A stretch of DNA of 64,000 nucleotides from Abyssalbus ytuae (GTDB lineage Bacteria; Bacteroidota; Bacteroidia; Flavobacteriales; Flavobacteriaceae), in the NCBI RefSeq assembly GCF_022807975.1, contig NZ_CP094358.1:4060171-4124170 (forward strand), written 5' to 3'. The position numbers and the translations under genes were made by a program. Below, in pieces: positions 1 to 9,665 of this stretch. Every line of letters starts with the position of its first letter. Position 1 is the first letter of the stretch. The notes beneath the pieces are model-generated. The model was not told the DNA's origin and ran no database searches. It saw only the letters and a program-made list of their open reading frames with translations.

Positions 1-1255
1 AATTTTCATCGATTACATATCTTAAAGCTTTTCTGGCTGAAGAGATAATGTATCTTTTAACAGGTTCATCAATTGAGATTAAATCATTTTTTATCCTGTT
101 GATAAAAGATTTGTTTGTACTGGATTTAGCCAAACTGTCAAGAAGTGAAATAACCTCTTTTTTATCCTCAATATGTGGTGCTAAAAATTCATTCCAGGCT
201 TCTTTTTTACTTTCTCTTACCTGTTTTTTTATCTCTTTTTCTATACTGGTAAGTTCTTCTTCGTCTGCAAAGCCATTGCTAAGAATCCATTCTCGGAATT
301 TTATATTACAATCGTGTTCACGCTCCCATTTTAGTCTCGCTTCATTTTTATATCTTTCATGTGATCCTGAGGTGGAGTGACCTTGAGGCTGGGTAAGTTC
401 AATAACATGAATTAAAACAGGGACATGTTCTTTTCTGGCAATTTCTCCTGCTTTTTCATAGGTTTCTATCAGGGCAGAATAGTCCCATCCTTTTACAACA
501 AAAATCTCGAAGCCTTTATTTTCTTCATCTCTTTGGAAGCCTTTTAAAACTTCGGAAATACTTTCTTTTGTTGTTTGGTATTTATTAGGTACTGATATAC
601 CGTATTCATCATCCCAAACGCTCACTACCATAGGTACCTGAAGAACGCCTGCGGCATTGAATACTTCAAAAAACAAGCCTTCACTGGTGCTTGCATTTCC
701 TATAGTTCCCCAGGCAACTTCATTACCATGATTAGAAAATCCGGTAGAATCTATATCGGGTAATTCCCTGTATACTTTTGATGCTTGTGCTAACCCCAGT
801 AAACGTGGCATTTGGCCTGAAGTAGTAGAAACATCCGAACTACTGTTTTTTTGTTGTGTAAGATCTAACCAGGAACCATCGGGGGTATTACTTTTTGTTA
901 CAAAATGCCCTCCCATTTGCCTGCCTGCACTCATTGGCTCTTTTTCTATATCGGTATGGGCATATAAGCCGGCAAAAAAAGGCTTTAAATCCAGCTTCCC
1001 AATAGCCATCATAAAAGTTTGATCCCTGTAATAACCACTTCTGAAATCACCATTTTTAAAAGCTTTTGCCATAGCTAATTGCGGTAATTCTTTACCATCG
1101 CCAAAAATTCCGAACTTAGCTTTACCTGTTAAAACTTCACGCCTTCCTAAAAGACTACATTCCCTGCTGGTAACTGCTATTCTATAATCATTAATTACCT
1201 GTTCTTTAAAATCCTGAAATGTGATGTCTTTTTTAGTGTTTGCGTTTGTTTGCAT
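1..1255 (-). CDS. 2-oxoacid dehydrogenase E1, alpha/beta fusion type (3' end outside window)
   Basis: Thiamine-diphosphate-dependent E1 component of a 2-oxoacid dehydrogenase complex, probably the branched-chain or general 2-oxoacid type. It decarboxylates the keto acid and passes the acyl group to the lipoyl E2 subunit in the cytoplasm. The first 418 residues are inside the window; the gene continues leftwards past base 1 without a stop. The start is ATG at 1255 (MQTNANTKKDITFQDF). A TPP-binding stretch lies at about residues 183-217 (GTIGNASTSEG, then DDEYG), with DQTFMMAIG and GRQMGGHF before it, typical of E1-alpha. Flavobacterial homologues usually carry the beta half in the same polypeptide, which would lie beyond the left edge; that part is inference. 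High confidence in the family, lower for the substrate. Confidence 0.85.
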   Translation of the reverse strand, partial: MQTNANTKKDITFQDFKEQVINDYRIAVTSRECSLLGRREVLTGKAKFGIFGDGKELPQLAMAKAFKNGDFRSGYYRDQTFMMAIGKLDLKPFFAGLYAHTDIEKEPMSAGRQMGGHFVTKSNTPDGSWLDLTQQKNSSSDVSTTSGQMPRLLGLAQASKVYRELPDIDSTGFSNHGNEVAWGTIGNASTSEGLFFEVFNAAGVLQVPMVVSVWDDEYGISVPNKYQTTKESISEVLKGFQRDEENKGFEIFVVKGWDYSALIETYEKAGEIARKEHVPVLIHVIELTQPQGHSTSGSHERYKNEARLKWEREHDCNIKFREWILSNGFADEEELTSIEKEIKKQVRESKKEAWNEFLAPHIEDKKEVISLLDSLAKSSTNKSFINRIKNDLISIDEPVKRYIISSARKALRYVIDEN

Positions 1256-1425
1256 TGAGTGTGATTGTAGTTCCAACAAAAATATGCAAAAGTTTGGGTT
1301 TTTACAATTTGGAAAAGATAAAAAAATGATAAATTATCAATTTAATAGCAGATTATGTGTAAAAATTCTAATAAAAAGATATTTTTTGTCATTTTAATGA
1401 AAATTCATCAATAAAAATAAATTTT

Positions 1426-4248
1426 CTAAAACCATTTTCTGGTAAATAAACCTGTAAGTGTCCTTGGGCTAAGAGTTATAATAAAACGTATTTTTTCATC
1501 GTAATTTTGTTGGGCAATTTCCCATCCGTTATTTGAGTAAACCGGTAGATAAAGTTCAAAATAATCTGTGACCAGATTTAACCGTATTCCTGAATCGTAT
1601 ACAAATTCGGTATTTTCATATTTATTGTCAACAAAACCTGCATCGCCATATACTTCTATCCATTTCCATATGTTGGTACTCACATTTGCTGTGAGCATCC
1701 AATCGTTTGAATAAGCAGACTTTAATTTTGATTTAAAACCTCCTTCGGCTATAATTATTTGCTGACTGAACAGGCCGGTACTTTCCGATCGGCCTAAATA
1801 GTTGTAATCAAATAAATAATCGGTTGGCCTGTCTAAAGCAAAGCTGAAAAAGTCTGAATTTGTTTCGTTGTAAATAAATTTTCCAAAAAACAACCTGAAG
1901 TTTACCTGTCTGTTATTTCTTAATAGTTTCCTATACTCACAGTTAAAAGAAACTTTAGAAAATTTATGGGCTATTTGTAAATCGGCAAACCAGGACTTAT
2001 AATTAATTATACTATTGTTAATATATGTGTATCTGGTATTAAGTACACTATAGTCAGGATCCGTATCAATATCAGGCGATTTATCGCGTATTACATTTAC
2101 AAATCTGGAAGTTAAATATTGTCTTTCGTTAGACCTGAAATCATCGGTTCTGAAGGCAAATGAAATTGCCGGGGTAATAGTGGTATATCGCAACCCTTCG
2201 GCATAGTGAAAGGTATTACCATAGGCCAGGAAATTAATTTGATATAAATTTCCCTCGTCAATATATTTTCTGAAATTAAATTTTGCCCCTCCTACAATTG
2301 TTTTTTCTTTGAAGGAATACGAAGGGCTTAAATCATAAAAGAAGGGACGGTCTAAAAAAGTTTTATTGTATAACCTCATGCCCGGGGTAAAGCCGTCGTA
2401 CACATTAAAAGTAGCTATAGGAACATAAAATATCTGATTGTAGAGTGGATCTTCTATATCTTTAAAAAACTGAAATTTAAGCTTTCTGTTTCCTATTAAA
2501 CCATTTACAGATTTTGAATTATTGCGCTGATTAAATTCAGGAATTAATTTGTTATAATTTAAAACGAGTCTTTTTACTTCTTTTCTTTCAAAACCAACCA
2601 CTTTTTCATTTCTAATTCCGCTAAGCCATTGTTGGGATAAAACAGAGTCATTTTTATCCACACTGAATAAAGTAATGGGTACAGTGGTACCACTTTTATT
2701 TTTTACCGTTACCCAGACAGAATCTTTATCTTTTTTTAGTTTTTTTAATTTATAATCAATTTTATGTCTGGTATTAATATATTCATTATAAAACCAATCA
2801 ATATTTTTATGGGAATTATTATTCAGAATGGTCAGAAAATCCTGTGGTGTGGCTTTATCGTTTTTATAATCATTGTAAAAAGTTTTAATACTTTTATCAA
2901 TGGTGTTATCTCCCAGATAGTTTTTAAGATAAACAAACCCCACGCCGGCTTTATATTTATTGGCTATTTTTTCATTGAATTTAATTAAAGAATCACTGGG
3001 TTTTGTTAGCTCCTGGTCAAGGCTTTTACGGGCCATGAGCATATATAAAAAAGTATACTGATCATTAAAATCCATTTTTGCCAGGCTAAAGGATCTTATT
3101 CCCCATACTTTTGATAACCCTCCCAGTAATTTCATGTCAGGATAGTTTTTTTCTACATATTCAATCATTAAATAGGTTTGAATTGCATCAAATAACCATC
3201 TGTCACTACGTGGATCAACAAAGATTGAATTATCAAGGTATTTATATAAAGTTGTTTTAAGAATCCTCAGTTCAAATTGAAATTCATCAGGAAAAGGTCT
3301 TAAAAAGGAGGGAAGTTGGTTTAGTCCATACAAAGGGTTTTTTCTGTACTCTTCTTCGGTTACCAGTAATTTATCGTGCGGATATTTTCCCAGGTTTTCT
3401 TCTATAAAGTCAATAACTTTTTCTATTGATAAACCTTTTTGTATATAATCGAGTTCTTTTGAATCCAGGTTTGTTATAACCTTTAATGAACCGGTATCAT
3501 GAATGGAAAACTCATTAAACAGTTTAAAATATAGTGTTATATCGGCTCTTTTCTCTCCGTAAATTATTGTTTGTTTGTAGTTTTCCATCTCTTTATCCTG
3601 AACGACGTTAAGGTCAGATATAAGATTATAGTTAGAAGGATAGTTTAAAATTATCTGATAGTCAGAACTTTGATCATATATATCATCCAAATTTTTATTA
3701 CTATATAGTTTCCACTCCCCATTTTCATAAACTGCCGGCATTATATACCAGTTTTTTAAGAGAAAATCATTTTCATCAGTGTAACCGTAACGTGTAAATT
3801 TACTGTCGGGTAATTTAACCGAATAAGAAAGTCTCAGATGGTAATTTTGATGAGGATATAAAGGGAAATTTAACTGAATTTTGAGAATATCGTCTGATTC
3901 CAGTCTTTCCCATTTCAAATAGTTATAGTTTCTGTCTGTTAAAGAAATAAGTTTGGTATTACCTTTTTCTTCCTTTTTTGCCAGATGGAAACTTTTATTA
4001 AAATCTTCTGCAAATCTTTTGGCTAATGGTGTTTGATTATTTGAAAAGGCGTTATTCCAATCGTATAGATACACTGAATTTAAAGTATCATTGGTTTTAT
4101 TTTGAAAAACAATTTCATGTTGAATGTTTATGATATGTGACTCCGGATGTAAGGTAGCAATGATTGTATGGCTGTTTTGTGAAAAAATAGTCTCAGCCGA
4201 CAAAAAAGTAGTTATAATTAAAATGTATGAGGTTACATATTTCAACAT
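1426..4248 (-). CDS. M1-aminopeptidase-like protein without HEXXH, with C-terminal beta-barrel-like region
   Basis: A 940-residue exported protein with an N-terminal signal peptide (about residues 1-23, ending ETIFSQ). Residues about 25-480 resemble the N-terminal beta domain and catalytic fold of M1 (gluzincin) metallopeptidases, including the helix that follows the active site (SDRWLFDAIQTYLMIEYVE). No HEXXH motif is present anywhere, so zinc peptidase activity is doubtful. From about residue 600 the protein turns into alternating aromatic beta strands and ends in Arg-Lys-Trp-Phe, the terminal aromatic residue usual for outer-membrane barrels. Flavobacterial homologues are annotated as metalloprotease or aminopeptidase. 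It stands alone, with 170 bp to either neighbour. The family is fairly sure, the function is not. Confidence 0.7.
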   Translation of the reverse strand: MLKYVTSYILIITTFLSAETIFSQNSHTIIATLHPESHIINIQHEIVFQNKTNDTLNSVYLYDWNNAFSNNQTPLAKRFAEDFNKSFHLAKKEEKGNTKLISLTDRNYNYLKWERLESDDILKIQLNFPLYPHQNYHLRLSYSVKLPDSKFTRYGYTDENDFLLKNWYIMPAVYENGEWKLYSNKNLDDIYDQSSDYQIILNYPSNYNLISDLNVVQDKEMENYKQTIIYGEKRADITLYFKLFNEFSIHDTGSLKVITNLDSKELDYIQKGLSIEKVIDFIEENLGKYPHDKLLVTEEEYRKNPLYGLNQLPSFLRPFPDEFQFELRILKTTLYKYLDNSIFVDPRSDRWLFDAIQTYLMIEYVEKNYPDMKLLGGLSKVWGIRSFSLAKMDFNDQYTFLYMLMARKSLDQELTKPSDSLIKFNEKIANKYKAGVGFVYLKNYLGDNTIDKSIKTFYNDYKNDKATPQDFLTILNNNSHKNIDWFYNEYINTRHKIDYKLKKLKKDKDSVWVTVKNKSGTTVPITLFSVDKNDSVLSQQWLSGIRNEKVVGFERKEVKRLVLNYNKLIPEFNQRNNSKSVNGLIGNRKLKFQFFKDIEDPLYNQIFYVPIATFNVYDGFTPGMRLYNKTFLDRPFFYDLSPSYSFKEKTIVGGAKFNFRKYIDEGNLYQINFLAYGNTFHYAEGLRYTTITPAISFAFRTDDFRSNERQYLTSRFVNVIRDKSPDIDTDPDYSVLNTRYTYINNSIINYKSWFADLQIAHKFSKVSFNCEYRKLLRNNRQVNFRLFFGKFIYNETNSDFFSFALDRPTDYLFDYNYLGRSESTGLFSQQIIIAEGGFKSKLKSAYSNDWMLTANVSTNIWKWIEVYGDAGFVDNKYENTEFVYDSGIRLNLVTDYFELYLPVYSNNGWEIAQQNYDEKIRFIITLSPRTLTGLFTRKWF

Positions 4249-4421
4249 TAATAAACAATATAATTTTACTTAATACACAATATTTTAGTTAGTTGATTAA
4301 AGTTGAAATTTTTGAGTGATGAATGCAATATTAGGGAAAAAATTTCAATACCAATATTAAGCTTAGTTAAATAAATATGCAATAATAAGTAATTTTACAA
4401 ATAAGATTTAACTCAAAAAAA

Positions 4422-4937
4422 ATGAATATTTCACAAATTACCTACAAAGAGTATTCCACCTTTTTTTCAACATATATTAATAAACTTGAAGATGTGGAGC
4501 TGCTGGCAGAGTTAGAAGAAGGAAGAAAAAGGTTTAAGGAACTGATTATTGCCATACCCCCCGGGAAATTGTATAAAGCCTATGAAAAAGATAAATGGAG
4601 TCTGGCAGAGGTACTTATGCATTGTATTGATACCGAAAGAGTGTTTCAGTACCGGGTGTTAAGAATTGCAAGAAATGATAAAACGGATTTGAGGGGGTTT
4701 AACCAGGATGATTTTGTACCATTTTCGAATGCCAACAGCAGAACTGCTGAAGATTTGTTGGAGGAATATAATATTGTAAGGGACAGCAGTATTTTTTTAG
4801 TGAAAAACCTAACGGAAAATGATTTGTTAAGAACGGGCATAGTGGAAGGAGAAAAAATTTCTGCAAGAGCTATGGCTTTCATTATTTGCGGTCATCAGCT
4901 TCACCATGAAAAAATCATAAGGGAAAGATACCTGTAA
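4422..4937 (+). CDS. DinB family protein
   Basis: A 171-residue four-helix-bundle protein of the DinB/YfiT superfamily, whose members bind a divalent metal through three histidines and include bacillithiol or mycothiol S-transferases. The likely ligands are His in LMHCIDTERVF (about residue 67) and the HQLHH pair near the C-terminus (about 158-162). Length fits the family. The gene is monocistronic, converges on the LOG-family gene and shares a bidirectional terminator with it. The actual substrate cannot be read from the sequence. Confidence 0.8.
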   Translation: MNISQITYKEYSTFFSTYINKLEDVELLAELEEGRKRFKELIIAIPPGKLYKAYEKDKWSLAEVLMHCIDTERVFQYRVLRIARNDKTDLRGFNQDDFVPFSNANSRTAEDLLEEYNIVRDSSIFLVKNLTENDLLRTGIVEGEKISARAMAFIICGHQLHHEKIIRERYL

Positions 4938-4939
4938 TT

Positions 4940-4977
4940 AAAAAAGGTTGTCACCTGCACCAGGGACAACCTTTTTT
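4940..4977. terminator. Bidirectional intrinsic terminator
   Basis: Near-perfect hairpin with arms AAAAAAGGTTGTC and GACAACCTTTTTT around a 12-nt loop. The A and T tracts at the two ends let it act on both strands. It lies between the convergent DinB-family and LOG-family genes. Confidence 0.85.
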
Positions 4978-4994
4978 AGCCACTATAAGCCTGT

Positions 4995-5684
4995 TTAAAA
5001 ATTAGGGCTTAAATTATATTTTTTGTAGAAATTATTAAGTATTTCCACTACTTCATCTTCCGTATCTACAATTTTAACCAAATCTATATCGCCGGGGCTT
5101 ATGTTGGAATATTTATCCAACAGGGTACTTTTTATCCATTCAAACAAACCTCCCCAAAAATCCCTGCCCACCAAAATGATGGGGAATTTACCTATTTTGT
5201 GTGTTTGTATGAGTGTAATGGCCTCAAAAAGCTCATCGAGTGTACCAAAACCTCCGGGTAATACCACAAACCCCTGAGAATATTTTACAAACATTACCTT
5301 GCGGACGAAAAAATAGTCAAAATTCAGGTTTTTATCGGAATCTATATATGGATTGTCATGCTGTTCAAAGGGCAAGTCTATATTCAAACCTACCGAAGTG
5401 CCACCTCCCAGATGTGCGCCTTTGTTGCCGGCTTCCATAATACCCGGGCCGCCACCGGTGATTACACCATATCCTGCTTCAACAATCCTTTGGGTTATTT
5501 TTTCGGTTAATTTGTAATATTCATGCTCGGGTTTAATGCGTGCTGAACCAAATACTGAAACGCAGGGGCCTATTTGACTCATTTTTTCAAAACCCATTAC
5601 AAATTCTCCCATAATTTTAAATATGGCCCACGAATCGTTCGTTTTAATTTCATTCCATCCTTTATGATGTTGTTCTTTTCTCAT
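4995..5684 (-). CDS. LOG-family (TIGR00730) Rossmann-fold protein
   Basis: A 229-residue cytosolic protein of the LOG / lysine-decarboxylase-like family; characterised members release the base from cytokinin or other nucleoside 5'-monophosphates. The family signature PGGFGTLDE is present (about residue 147), preceded by GGGPGIMEAGNKGA (about 77-90), which together form the nucleotide site. Start is ATG at 5684. It lies 42 bp downstream of uvrA on the same strand and may be cotranscribed. Family assignment is firm; the in vivo substrate is unknown. Confidence 0.85.
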   Translation of the reverse strand: MRKEQHHKGWNEIKTNDSWAIFKIMGEFVMGFEKMSQIGPCVSVFGSARIKPEHEYYKLTEKITQRIVEAGYGVITGGGPGIMEAGNKGAHLGGGTSVGLNIDLPFEQHDNPYIDSDKNLNFDYFFVRKVMFVKYSQGFVVLPGGFGTLDELFEAITLIQTHKIGKFPIILVGRDFWGGLFEWIKSTLLDKYSNISPGDIDLVKIVDTEDEVVEILNNFYKKYNLSPNF

Positions 5685-5726
5685 ATAATATTTTTAGTTT
5701 TTAAAAAGGTCTGCTATTACAGACAA

Positions 5727-8561
5727 CTAATTCAATAATTCTTTTTTCAGGAACTGTGCAGTGTAGCTTTTTTTGTTTTCTATTACTTCTTCGGGTGTAC
5801 CGGTGGCTACTACTTCTCCACCTCCTTTGCCACCTTCGTGGCCAATATCAATAATGTAATCAACCATTTTAATAACATCCAGGTTGTGTTCTATAATTAA
5901 CACGGTATTGCCTTTGTCAGTTAAACTGTTTAATACATTCATCAACACCCGGATATCTTCAAAATGAAGACCTGTGGTGGGTTCATCTAAAATGTAAAAG
6001 GTATTTCCCGTATCTTTTTTAGATAATTCCGTTGCAAGCTTAATACGCTGGGCTTCGCCACCGGAGAGGGTAGTGGATTGTTGCCCTAAGGTAATATAAC
6101 CCAGCCCGACATCCTGAATGGTTTTGAGCTTCCGGTGTATTTTTGGAATATTTTCAAAAAAGTCAACAGCTTCATTAATGGTCATAGCCAGCACATCGGC
6201 TATTGATTTTCCTTTGTAGCGTATTTCCAAAGTTTCCCTGTTAAATCTTTTTCCCTGGCATGTTTCGCATTCTACATATACATCGGGTAAAAAGTTCATT
6301 TCAATAACTCGTACTCCGGCTCCTTCACAGGTTTCACATCTGCCGCCTTTTACATTAAAACTGAAACGTCCCGGTTTATAACCCCGGATCATGGCTTCGG
6401 GTGTTTGAGTAAATAAACTTCTTATTTCACTAAATACGCCGGTGTAGGTAGCAGGATTAGACCTGGGGGTCCTTCCTATAGGTGATTGGTTTATATCAAT
6501 AACCTTGTCAACATATTCCAGGCCTTTTATGCTTTTATAGGGCATCGGTTTTTTTACGGCATTAAAAAAGTGGGCATTTAAAATAGGGTAGAGGGTTTCA
6601 TTGATTAAAGTAGATTTACCACTTCCTGAAACTCCGGTTACCCCTATCATTTTACCAAGCGGAAATTTTACGTCAATATTTTTTAAGTTATTTCCCGTAC
6701 AGCCTTTTAATTCGATAAACTTACCATTTCCTTCCCTTCGTTTTCCGGGGATTTCTATTTGTTTGGTACCATTAAGATAGTCGGCAGTAAGAGTATGATG
6801 TTTGAAGATTTCTTTAGGTGGCCCTTCCGAAATTATCTCACCTCCGTGCCTGCCGGCTCTGGGGCCAATGTCAATAATATAATCGGCCTGTTCTATCATA
6901 TCTTTGTCATGCTCTACCACTATTACGGAGTTTCCTATGTCTCGCAGGGCTTCCAGTGATTTTATCAAACGTGCATTATCGCGCTGGTGAAGGCCTATAC
7001 TGGGTTCATCTAATATATAAAGTACCCCTACCAGTTGCGACCCTATTTGAGTAGCCAGCCTTATACGTTGGGCCTCACCCCCGGAGAGTGATTTTGAACT
7101 TCTATCCAGCGAAAGGTAATCCAGCCCTACATCCAGTAAAAAACTAATTCGTGCAGTGATTTCTTTTAAAACTTCTTCAGCAATTTTGAATTGTTTTTCC
7201 GATAAGTGAGCAGGTAGTTCTTTAAAAAACGAAGCAAGGTCTACAATATCAAGGTGGGCAAGTTCAGAGATATTTTTGTTGTTGATTTTGAAATACAGGG
7301 ATTCCTTTTTTAACCTGGAGCCATTACATTCAGGACATTTAACCCTGTTCATGTATTCTTTTGCCCATCTTTTAATGGAAGTAGAATTGCTTTCTTCAAA
7401 CTGGTTTTTAATAAAACTTACAATCCCTTCAAAGTCAATTTTATAGTCCCTGGTTATTCCGAGTACTTTAGACTCCACCGAAAACTTTTCATTGCCACCG
7501 TAGAGAATCATTTTTAATGCTTCCTCCGGAATATCTTTTATAGGATCGGTAATTTTAAAATTAAACCGTTCGGCTATGATTTGAATCTGCTTAAAAATCC
7601 ACGAGTTTTTAAACTCACCCAAAGGTGCTATGCCACCACCTTTTATGGTAATGTTATTATTGGGTATTATTTTGTTGATATTTACTTCATACACCCTGCC
7701 CAATCCGTTACAATGAGGACACATACCTTTGGGCGAATTAAAGGAAAATGTGTTGGGTTCCGGATTAGGGTACGAAATACCGGTGGAAGGACACATCAAA
7801 TTCCGGCTGAAGTAACGTACTTTATTACTGTCATGTTCAATAACCATTAAAACATCGTCACCATGATACATAGCGGTTTTGATGGTTTCCATCAGGCGTT
7901 TGTGGGTGTCTTCACTGTCGTCAACTTTAAGCCTGTCTATAACAATTTCAATATCGTGGGTTTTATACCTGTCCAGTTTCATTCCGTGTTCCAGATCAGT
8001 AATTTCCCCATCAACCCTCACTTTTACAAACCCCTGCTTTGCTATTTGTTCGAAAAGTTCCCTGTAATGCCCTTTACGGCTTCTGATAACAGGGGAAAGA
8101 ACAATAATGCGTTGTTCATTAAAATCATTAATTATTAAATCCTTTATCTGCTCATCACTATAACTCACCATTTTTTCACCGGTGTTATAGCTGTAAGAAT
8201 CGGCAGCCCTTGCAAATAATAATCTTAAAAAATCATATATTTCCGTAATGGTTCCTACGGTAGAACGGGGAGATTTGGAAGTTGTTTTCTGTTCAATGGC
8301 AATAACAGGAGAGAGACCGTCTATTTTATCTACATCGGGACGTTCCAGGCCTCCTAAAAACTGACGTGCATACGCCGAAAAAGTTTCAATATACCGTCGT
8401 TGCCCTTCGGCATAAATAGTATCAAAAGCCAGAGAGGATTTACCGCTTCCTGAAAGACCTGTAATTACTACCAGTTTTTCCCTGGGAATGGTAACATCAA
8501 TATTTTTAAGATTATGAACCCGGGCGCCTTTTACTTCTATGTTTTCTTCAAAATTTGTCAT
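5727..8561 (-). CDS. uvrA: UvrABC excinuclease subunit A
   Basis: DNA-damage recognition ATPase of nucleotide excision repair, acting as a UvrA2 dimer with UvrB. The 944 residues match the family length. Two ABC ATPase halves are visible: Walker [15 protein letters not shown] near residue 35 and [14 protein letters not shown] near 640, each with an LSGGEAQRI signature. Zinc-binding cysteines occur in [15 protein letters not shown] and the CETCEGAG / CETCQGK pair. The start is ATG at 8561. No frameshift or missing motif was seen. The accessory repeat region begins directly upstream of it. Confidence 0.97.
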   Translation of the reverse strand: MTNFEENIEVKGARVHNLKNIDVTIPREKLVVITGLSGSGKSSLAFDTIYAEGQRRYIETFSAYARQFLGGLERPDVDKIDGLSPVIAIEQKTTSKSPRSTVGTITEIYDFLRLLFARAADSYSYNTGEKMVSYSDEQIKDLIINDFNEQRIIVLSPVIRSRKGHYRELFEQIAKQGFVKVRVDGEITDLEHGMKLDRYKTHDIEIVIDRLKVDDSEDTHKRLMETIKTAMYHGDDVLMVIEHDSNKVRYFSRNLMCPSTGISYPNPEPNTFSFNSPKGMCPHCNGLGRVYEVNINKIIPNNNITIKGGGIAPLGEFKNSWIFKQIQIIAERFNFKITDPIKDIPEEALKMILYGGNEKFSVESKVLGITRDYKIDFEGIVSFIKNQFEESNSTSIKRWAKEYMNRVKCPECNGSRLKKESLYFKINNKNISELAHLDIVDLASFFKELPAHLSEKQFKIAEEVLKEITARISFLLDVGLDYLSLDRSSKSLSGGEAQRIRLATQIGSQLVGVLYILDEPSIGLHQRDNARLIKSLEALRDIGNSVIVVEHDKDMIEQADYIIDIGPRAGRHGGEIISEGPPKEIFKHHTLTADYLNGTKQIEIPGKRREGNGKFIELKGCTGNNLKNIDVKFPLGKMIGVTGVSGSGKSTLINETLYPILNAHFFNAVKKPMPYKSIKGLEYVDKVIDINQSPIGRTPRSNPATYTGVFSEIRSLFTQTPEAMIRGYKPGRFSFNVKGGRCETCEGAGVRVIEMNFLPDVYVECETCQGKRFNRETLEIRYKGKSIADVLAMTINEAVDFFENIPKIHRKLKTIQDVGLGYITLGQQSTTLSGGEAQRIKLATELSKKDTGNTFYILDEPTTGLHFEDIRVLMNVLNSLTDKGNTVLIIEHNLDVIKMVDYIIDIGHEGGKGGGEVVATGTPEEVIENKKSYTAQFLKKELLN

Positions 8562-8787
8562 AAATAAATTACCGAATTACCGGAATTTGCGAAGTTACAA
8601 TTTTAAGAGAGAAAAAGGAAACCTGATCATTCTTTATATTGTTAACTAAATATTAATTTAAAACCCTGACCGGTAGCAGTTTTTGTGATACTCCCGCTGC
8701 GCAATACCGGTAGCTATAGGGACCTTATAAAAAAGCCTTGCAGCGCTCCCTGCAAGTAAGGAGACTTCGGGGAGCGTTGTAAAAGTG
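8562..8787. other. Non-coding stretch with inverted repeats upstream of uvrA
   Basis: No credible gene. It contains ACCGGTAGC twice (about 8669 and 8707) and a hairpin-prone segment at about 8740-8780, where GCGCTCC pairs with GGAGCGT and CCTTGCAG with CTGCAAG(TA)AGG. It runs straight into the 42-bp tandem array and looks like part of the same repeat-built sequence. Confidence 0.5.
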
Positions 8788-9036
8788 AACTTTTGTTTGC
8801 AACCCGTCCGGAGAGCAAAATGGGCAATAAACTTTTGTTTACAGCCCGTCCGGAAAGCAAAATGGGCAATAAACTTTTGTTTACAGCCCGTCCGGAAAGC
8901 AAAATGGGCAATAAACTTTTGTTTGCAGCCCGTCCGGAGAGCAAAATGGGCAATAAACTTTTGTTTACAGCCCGTCCGGAAAGCAAAATGGGCAATAAAC
9001 TTTTGTTTGCAAGCCATCCGGAAAGCAAAATGGGCT
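8788..9036. repeat. Tandem array, six copies of a 42-bp unit
   Basis: Six consecutive units begin at 8788, 8830, 8872, 8914, 8956 and 8998. Each starts AACTTTTGTTT and includes CCGTCCGGA and GCAAAATGGGC; copies differ by a few substitutions (GAGAGC or GAAAGC, TTTACA or TTTGCA), and the last is the most diverged. The period is a multiple of three and the unit lacks stops in four of six frames, so long spurious open frames with 14-residue repeats arise on both strands. GCCC...GGGC inside each unit could form a small hairpin. I see no start signals or non-repetitive domain and treat it as a non-coding minisatellite. Confidence 0.9.
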
Positions 9037-9077
9037 GCGGGAATTGCCTGTATTCAAAAAAAACTGCCAGGTTTGCA

Positions 9078-9140
9078 GGCTCCTCATGGGTTTTTTCAGG
9101 CTCCTCATGGGTTTTTTCGGGCTCCTCATGGGTTTTTTCG
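9078..9140. repeat. Tandem array, three copies of a 21-bp unit
   Basis: Three head-to-tail copies of a unit beginning GGCTCCTCATGGG and ending in a T6 tract, at 9078, 9099 and 9120, differing only at the last base. On the minus strand one frame reads as the heptapeptide EKTHEEP three times. It sits 40 bp after the 42-bp array and just before the transposase remnant. Confidence 0.9.
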
Positions 9141-9194
9141 AGACTGTTCAATAAAGTGTGTCACGAATGTTTTAAATTATTAATTTGTGATATT

Positions 9195-9318
9195 ATGGAA
9201 GAACAAGAAGAATTTGATTAGAGTCGTTTTAAGAAGGAGGCCATTGAAAGCTTAAAATCCAGCAAGGATTTAAGCGGTAAGGATGGTGTTTTATTACCTT
9301 TATTGAAGTATTTTCTGG
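9195..9318 (+). pseudogene. IS256-family transposase N-terminal remnant
   Basis: From ATG 9195 the frame reads MEEQEEFD, then an in-frame TAG at 9219, then SRFKKEAIESLKSSKDLS and GKDGVLLPLLKYFL. This resembles the N-terminus of IS256/mutator-type transposases, where a Tyr or Phe usually sits at the stop position. Homology ends at about 9318, exactly where the duplicated 80-bp block starts, and nothing of the DDE catalytic core follows. I read it as a truncated, dead transposase; a database search would settle the family. Confidence 0.6.
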
Positions 9319-9398
9319 TTTTTGTCCAAATAATTTTTAGCTAAAAATATTAAAAATGCTTAATGAAGTATTGCAAACCATAAAAATGTTAAAGCGGG
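9319..9398 (+). repeat. Direct repeat copy A (5' end of the 75-residue gene)
   Basis: This 80-bp block recurs at 10462-10540 with one substitution and one indel. It contains the upstream region and the first 14 codons (MLNEVLQTIKMLKR, from ATG 9356) of the small gene at 10498. Here the frame ends two codons after the block, at the TAA at 9407, so this copy is a broken 5' fragment. The shared left edge abuts the IS256 remnant, suggesting the duplication arose with transposon activity. Confidence 0.9.
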
Positions 9399-9665
9399 AA
9401 TATTTGTAAAAAAGGAAAATATAATTTTGTTATTTCTTATATTTTTAACGCCATTTATTACTTTAATACAACCACTTATTACTTACATGTTGCTATAAAG
9501 AATATATTTTATGATTTTTTTTCGGTTAAACATACTAAAAACTTCAATAGGGAGAAAGTGCTAAAAAATATCTGTTATAGTTCAACTATAACAGATATTT
9601 ATCCTTTCAGACCAGGGAACCAAGATGCATATTGTAAAAGAAGTTTAATCTAAAATTGTAAAAAA
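9399..9665. other. Intergenic, AT-rich
   Basis: No gene seen. An inverted repeat ATATCTGTTATAG / CTATAACAGATAT at about 9568-9599 has a three- to four-base centre. It is a strong AT-rich palindrome about 65 bp before the start of the next gene and could be a terminator or operator; the T-run after it is short. Confidence 0.45.

Noticed and set aside
8788..9140. CRISPR array
   Set aside because: The units are contiguous 42-bp and 21-bp tandem repeats with no unique spacers, and no cas genes are nearby.
8658..9221. Four long overlapping open frames on both strands with repeated 14-residue peptides
   Set aside because: They arise from a 42-bp tandem unit without stops. No frame has a non-repetitive domain, and opposite strands look equally open.
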